DNA of 64,000 nt from the NCBI GenBank assembly GCA_921293015.1, contig OV121084.1, positions 24,738,946 to 24,802,945 on the forward strand. Direction: 5' to 3'. This document shows, in pieces, positions 59,373 through 64,000 of this stretch; the first letter of the stretch is position 1, and each line of letters begins with the position of its first letter. The translations under genes were made by a program, and so were the position numbers. A model generated the notes under the pieces. It was not told the origin of the DNA, searched no databases, and saw nothing but the letters and a program-made list of their open reading frames with translations. This DNA is from Phorcus lineatus (lineage: Eukaryota; Mollusca; Gastropoda; Trochida; Trochidae).

Positions 59373-59828
59373 AGAGCCACTCCGTGAGTTGTTGGAGTCA
59401 TATATGTCAAACTTCATCAACGGTATCAATTGATCGCGAAGTATCGCCTGTTACCAAAAAGACACATTTTAAAGCTTATTGGGGTTTTTTTTACAGTGAC
59501 CATTTGAAGGTAGAACGTCTCAATTATGATCGAAAACCGGACAGTGGCACGAGTCAATTTGGAGACTTATCTAAAACAGCCAGGAGGGCAGTTAGGAGTT
59601 GATAGTGTTTGTTAGGTTAAATAACTAGTATCAATGTGTATTGGACGTGATATCTACATCTCTGTGCATGTATAAGGCTGTTTTTAGATTTTCATGGAAA
59701 ACCAGTATTTGTCATATATGTCTTTTGGACATGAACAGTTAAGATGTTTTGATTTTATATCACCACATATGACATTTTGGTTCGTATCAAAGGTAAATGA
59801 TATGTTATGAAAATCACGAAGTGGCTCT
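59373..59828. mobile_element. TTAA-target inverted-repeat element, family A, copy 3
   Basis: It starts AGAGCCACTCCGTGAGTTG and ends AAATCACGAAGTGGCTCT, followed by TTAA at 59829-59832. The left flank reads catg instead of TTAA, so that copy of the target site has mutated or been lost. The interior is the reverse complement of copies 1 and 2. Confidence 0.8.
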
Positions 59829-59832
59829 TTAA

Positions 59833-60235
59833 GTGTCTTTCATCTTCTTTAAACTGCGTTACTTCATTACTTGGAAATGTGAACTCGTGCTTCATCAAAT
59901 CTAAACACGCAGTGTCTGATCGACAATATAATACTAGGGATGACGTCACCTGACGTCGGCTCCAGTCCAAATGTAAAGATGAAAGTTACACAGACAGACA
60001 GACGGACAATTGTTTATTACGTCTCACATTTAAACAACAAAACATAAAAAACATAGAGGCATAAAACATGGGTAAGCGAGTACAGAACCACTCAATATGA
60101 GTTATTAGAGACATGCAAATCGTAAAATTCAGTCAAATACTGAAAGACATAAAATGATAAAGAAAAGAAAATACTTCCGTAGTATTATAAAGAAGGTTTT
60201 GGCAAAATAGTGACCTGATGGGCTTATGGCATGGC
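59833..60235. other. Intergenic stretch
   Basis: No gene recognised. Confidence 0.45.
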
Positions 60236-60290
60236 ATGGCGTCCGGCGTCCGTCCATCCGTCCATCCGTCCGTCCGTCCGTCCGTAAACT
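60236..60290. repeat. CCGT/CCAT-type microsatellite
   Basis: A run of ccgtccgt and ccatccgt units follows atggcatggcatggcgtccg. It leads directly into the 145-bp satellite, and the two probably belong to one composite repeat. Confidence 0.85.
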
Positions 60291-60299
60291 TTTCACATT

Positions 60300-61290
60300 T
60301 TCGACTTCTTCTCCAGAACCAATGACTCTAGAGAGCTGAAATGTTATGTGCATACTCCTTGGCAAATGGGGATTCTAAATTGTAGATTTCGTGACCCCAT
60401 GACCCCAAATGGGGTCACAAGGGTCAAAACCTTAAAAATCTATTTTGATCTTCTTCTCCAGTTCCAAAAGGTCCAGAGAGCTGAAAAGTTGTGTGTAGAC
60501 TTCTTGGCCAATGGGGATTCTAAATTGTAGTTTTTGTGACCCCATGACCCCAAATGGGGTCAGAGGGGTGAAAACATGAAAAACCTATCTTCATCTTCTT
60601 CTCCAGTTCCAAAAGGTCCAGAGAGCTGAATAGTTGTGTGTAGACTCCTTGGGCACTAGAGATTCTAAATTGTAGGTTTGGTGACCCCATGACCCCAAAT
60701 GGGGTCACAGGGGTCAAAACCTGAAAAACCTATTTTCATCTTCTTCTCCAGTTCCAAAAGGTCTAGAGAGTGGAAAAGGTGTGTGTAGACTCATTGGCCA
60801 ACGGGGATTCTAAATTGTAGGTTTGGTGACCCCATGACCCCAAATGGGTTCACAGGGGTCAAAACCTAAAAAACCTAATTTCATCTTTTTCCCTAGTTCC
60901 AAAAGGTCTAGAGAGCTTAAAAGGAGTGTGTAGACTCCTTGGCCAACGGGGATTCTAAATTGTAGGTTTGGTGACCCCATGACCCCAAATGGGGTCACAG
61001 GGGTCAAAACCTAAAAAACCTATTTTCATCTTCTTCTCCAGTTCCAAAAGGTCCAGAGAGCTGGATAGTTGTGTGTAGACTCCTTGGGCACTGGAGATTC
61101 TAAATTGTAGGTTTGGTGATCCCATGACCCCAAATGGGGTCACAGGGGTCAAAACCTGAAAAACCTATTTTCATCTTCTTCTCCAGTTCCAAAAGGTCCA
61201 GAGAGCTGGATAGTTGTGTGTAGACTCCTTGGGCACTGGAGATTCTAAATTGTAGGTTTGGTGACCCCTTGACCCCAAATGGGCAATGGG
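60300..61290. repeat. 145-bp tandem satellite with an internal palindrome
   Basis: About six and a half units with a 145-bp period. Landmarks in each unit are cttcttctccagttccaaaa, gagagctg, tgtgtagactccttgg and gattctaaattgtag. Each unit also has gaccccatgaccccaaat followed by ggggtcac. The last part contains the inverted pair GACCCC/GGGGTC and could form a hairpin. The minus-strand open frames of about 65 codons repeat with the unit and are not genes. Confidence 0.9.
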
Positions 61291-61544
61291 CCTTTTTTAT
61301 TTGATTGTGAATAACTCGGACGTTGGGACAGGCTATCTTTCCTACACTGCCCATGACCCCATGGTCTAAACCCAAACACCTATTTCTATCAAAAGTCTGA
61401 TGAGCTACAGAGCCCATGGCTCTATTTTTATCAATTTAACATAGTAAAAGTTTTTCTCAATCCGTTGAAATATCAAAATCAACAACATTGGTGGATGAAA
61501 ATTTAGAAAGGTTTTTTCTAATGTCTTTGGAAATATTACAGTGA

Positions 61545-61547
<3 letters not shown>

Positions 61548-61612
<65 letters not shown>
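61548..61612. repeat. AT dinucleotide microsatellite
   Basis: An uninterrupted (AT)n tract of about 60 bp. A shorter (AT)n tract lies at 61785-61802. Confidence 0.95.
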
Positions 61613-61615
<3 letters not shown>

Positions 61616-61802
61616 TGTATATCAATATGTATACTATATTGTGTGATGCATATTTTATCATTATATTCATTGTTACAGGGTGTCAACTCAAATCAACAAG
61701 TTTCACGTTAGTCCAAGGAAATAAAAGTTCCCACACCAAGCAGAAGTGTTGTCATCCTTTTGACCCACGTTCACCCTGCTACAAATATATATATATATAT
61801 AT

Positions 61803-63166
61803 AAATCGCTCACGATGGTCTTAAAAAACAACATTATAGGCCTTCGTGCGGCTTAGAACCATAGTTTTCTTCTATTCTGGGATTGTCCACTATCCTTACA
61901 GCCAGTATTTATTGCTACAACATATTGTCTAAGTTAAATCAAGAAGAACGTCAATTTCTCATGGTTAGATATTAAAACTCCATTGGCTCTGTAGATCATC
62001 AGTCTTTGCATGGTTTACCATCTGATTATAAATCTGACGAAACGTCTACAGAAGATTTCAGCATTAAAGTGGATTTTAGTAACTAGACAGTTTTTACGGG
62101 AGAAATACCTCAGTAGTTCATTTGATTAAATGCTATTATCCCTCATATATTTACTCTCTTATCTCAAATCTTGTAAAAATGGTCACTTCCATACACAACA
62201 AGTGTAACTACGTTTCAAACTTTTAAGCAGCTGTAGTTGGTAGAGGTTTGGTTGTGACCCTGGCCTTGGCTTTGAATCGTATAAAATACATTTTATTTCA
62301 CTTATTTATGGAACTACAGCCAACAGTCAAGTTTCAGGATTAATATTTTATCATAGTCCTTATAGATGATTAAATTACATAAATTGCACGTGTATGTTTT
62401 GAGTGTAAGACAATATTTATTAATCTTAATCTCCTTCCAACAAAGATGGGTGTTCTGGAAAATTAATCTAAATTAAAGTATCTACTGATTTTGGAGAAGT
62501 CGTTATAAAGGCGTTCAAGCGGGCTTTACACTGTGCCGAATTTGACAAAAGATGGAAATACGAATTTGAATAAAGGCAAAATCATAAAGAATCGTTAGCA
62601 ATCGGGCCAATCGTGAATGCATATCAACCATCGTGTGTCCACCATTCGGAAGCCAAATCGGTATACCTTATTTTTCTCAGTGGTAACACCATTCCATCTT
62701 ATTTTTAATGTCTAATTTTCTAATGTTCTAAAATCTTTTTGTTTTCCTTCCTTTTATTTTCAAAGCATTAGCTTTTGTTAATTTCGATCACGGGTAAACC
62801 TATTGCAGTTAATTATAGAGTAAATCGTTTTATAAAATCGATTAAACATCTCCTACATTGAAAACGAAAACCTCTGAGCTATAGACTATAGGCCTACTAA
62901 CGAATACTGGTATTTCTTTTATCGACCCTGCATTCATACAGCACAAATAAGGCATCAAGAGTCGATAACGCCGCAGTAGTGTTATTGGGCCCACCAGTAG
63001 TAATTACCTATTCATGAACATTGCCCATCTCACCTTGACCTCACCTTCATTCGTCCTTGAACTTGATCACTTCCGTATTTATTTATTAGCCGAGTTAGTC
63101 GGTATTCTGTTTCAGAAGAATCAAACACGCTTACGTTTTTAAAGTTTTCACGTGTATAATATTAAC
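61803..63166. other. Intergenic stretch
   Basis: No gene recognised until the putative start at 63167. Confidence 0.45.
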
Positions 63167-63213
63167 ATGTCAGTACCGGCTGTTGGCGGGGCGGATCCGG
63201 AAGGGGTTCAAGG
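63167..63213 (+). CDS. Possible first coding exon of an unidentified gene
   Basis: ATG followed by 14 codons (MSVPAVGGADPEGVQ) and a good donor (GG|GTAAGA) gives a 47-nt exon ending in phase 2. The patch is GC-richer than its surroundings and follows about 1.3 kb of AT-rich sequence. The next exon was not recognised before the window ends, so family and function are unknown. Confidence 0.3.
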
Positions 63214-64000
63214 GTAAGATATATATACGTTTATAGATTATCTTTTACTTACATTCATGTTTACACAGAATGTTTATCACCGGTCTATTGATTGCAAAAT
63301 CAAGGTTTACAATTTACAATATATAAGCTTATAACCTACCTAAGGTAGATATTGAATTTAAATGACGGTGAGTTGAAATGAAAATTGGAACATTGTATAT
63401 ATATATATGTCTACCAATCTTTGAATATATTATAATATCATGTATACATTGTCCACATATATCTGTACTACGTGACGTATAAACAATGTTTAGATGAACG
63501 AAGGATCAAGGTTATCAAGTGCTTTAGTCTTTTAGTTTAGAGGTTAAAAGGTTGTTATTTATTTGTTGTATTGTCACTTATAATATCTTATGTTAAACAT
63601 TGTATTACCTACAGTGTCATTACAGAAACTGAAAACAATGGGAAACTATCCAAACTAAATAAGCTTTTTTTTAAAAGAAAGGAAATAACTTTCAGTTGTT
63701 GCAATTATGAGATTTATTTTTTAAATCAAAAGAAATGTCTTTTCCCCACATATTTATCCATTCACTAATCTGAAGATATCACCAAGGATGTGTATATAAA
63801 CCTTTGATATCACTAAAATATTTGGGAAAGATAAATTTAATTCATTCATTTATTAAACCAGCTTTTTTTTCATTAACAAATTTTCATAAAGCTTTGGATA
63901 TTTGAATTTTCTGTTCTATGCTTTTTCTACTAAAATTTTACTTTTTTTCAATTTTAAGTAAAATATATTAAATGACTCTGAAGTCTTACACATAAGTAAT
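63214..64000. other. AT-rich tail, probable intron
   Basis: Strongly AT-rich. If 63167-63213 is real, this is its first intron and runs past the window edge. Confidence 0.35.

Noticed and set aside
60520..61417. Repeated 65-codon minus-strand frames
   Set aside because: They recur with the 145-bp satellite period and carry no protein motif.

Overview
This is a eukaryotic window from an intron-rich, AT-rich animal genome. The organism is most likely a mollusc or another lophotrochozoan. Three things point there: a 33-exon symplekin gene with ordinary GT-AG introns, secreted chitin-binding and ApeC-domain genes of the kind abundant in marine invertebrates, and a dense load of DIRS, LINE, Tc1, LTR-like and TTAA-target inverted-repeat elements. 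The species assignment is inference. No CRISPR array, operon or bacterial gene is present.

Layout. Positions 1-9200 are mostly non-coding, with one convincing terminal exon on the minus strand (1509-1660), a TTAA inverted-repeat element (3348-3815), a CATA microsatellite and an LTR-like segment near 8400-9135. Positions 9215-14420 are an array of 50-bp tandem repeats interrupted by a TTAA inverted-repeat element (9327-10033) and a 5'-truncated, internally deleted LINE (10133-12771). Positions 15316-18172 hold a small secreted protein with two chitin-binding type-2 domains. Positions 19420-27621 hold a head-to-head pair. On the plus strand is an intact five-exon gene for a secreted protein with about 41 acidic octapeptide repeats and a C-terminal ApeC domain. 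On the minus strand is a decayed paralogue that keeps the signal-exon splice donor and an acidic repeat exon, but in which I find no ApeC domain.

Positions 31041-56294 are a complete symplekin gene (1,431 aa predicted, 33 coding exons, frame intact across every junction). Symplekin is the scaffold of the mRNA 3'-end cleavage and polyadenylation machinery. Its intron 26 carries a 4.8-kb DIRS retrotransposon with 202-bp inverted terminal repeats and an internal complementary region. The reverse transcriptase/RNase H segment of that element is inverted relative to its gag and tyrosine-recombinase parts. Other introns carry a pogo-like MITE, a hAT-like element and a third TTAA-type element (54928-55495). 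Downstream are a Tc1/mariner remnant, a further TTAA element copy, a 145-bp satellite and the possible first exon of another gene at 63167.

How the genes relate: symplekin is an ordinary housekeeping gene. The chitin-binding gene and the ApeC pair may form a small cluster of secreted defence or matrix proteins. The functional link between them is inference; the shared phase-1 intron after the signal peptide is seen directly.
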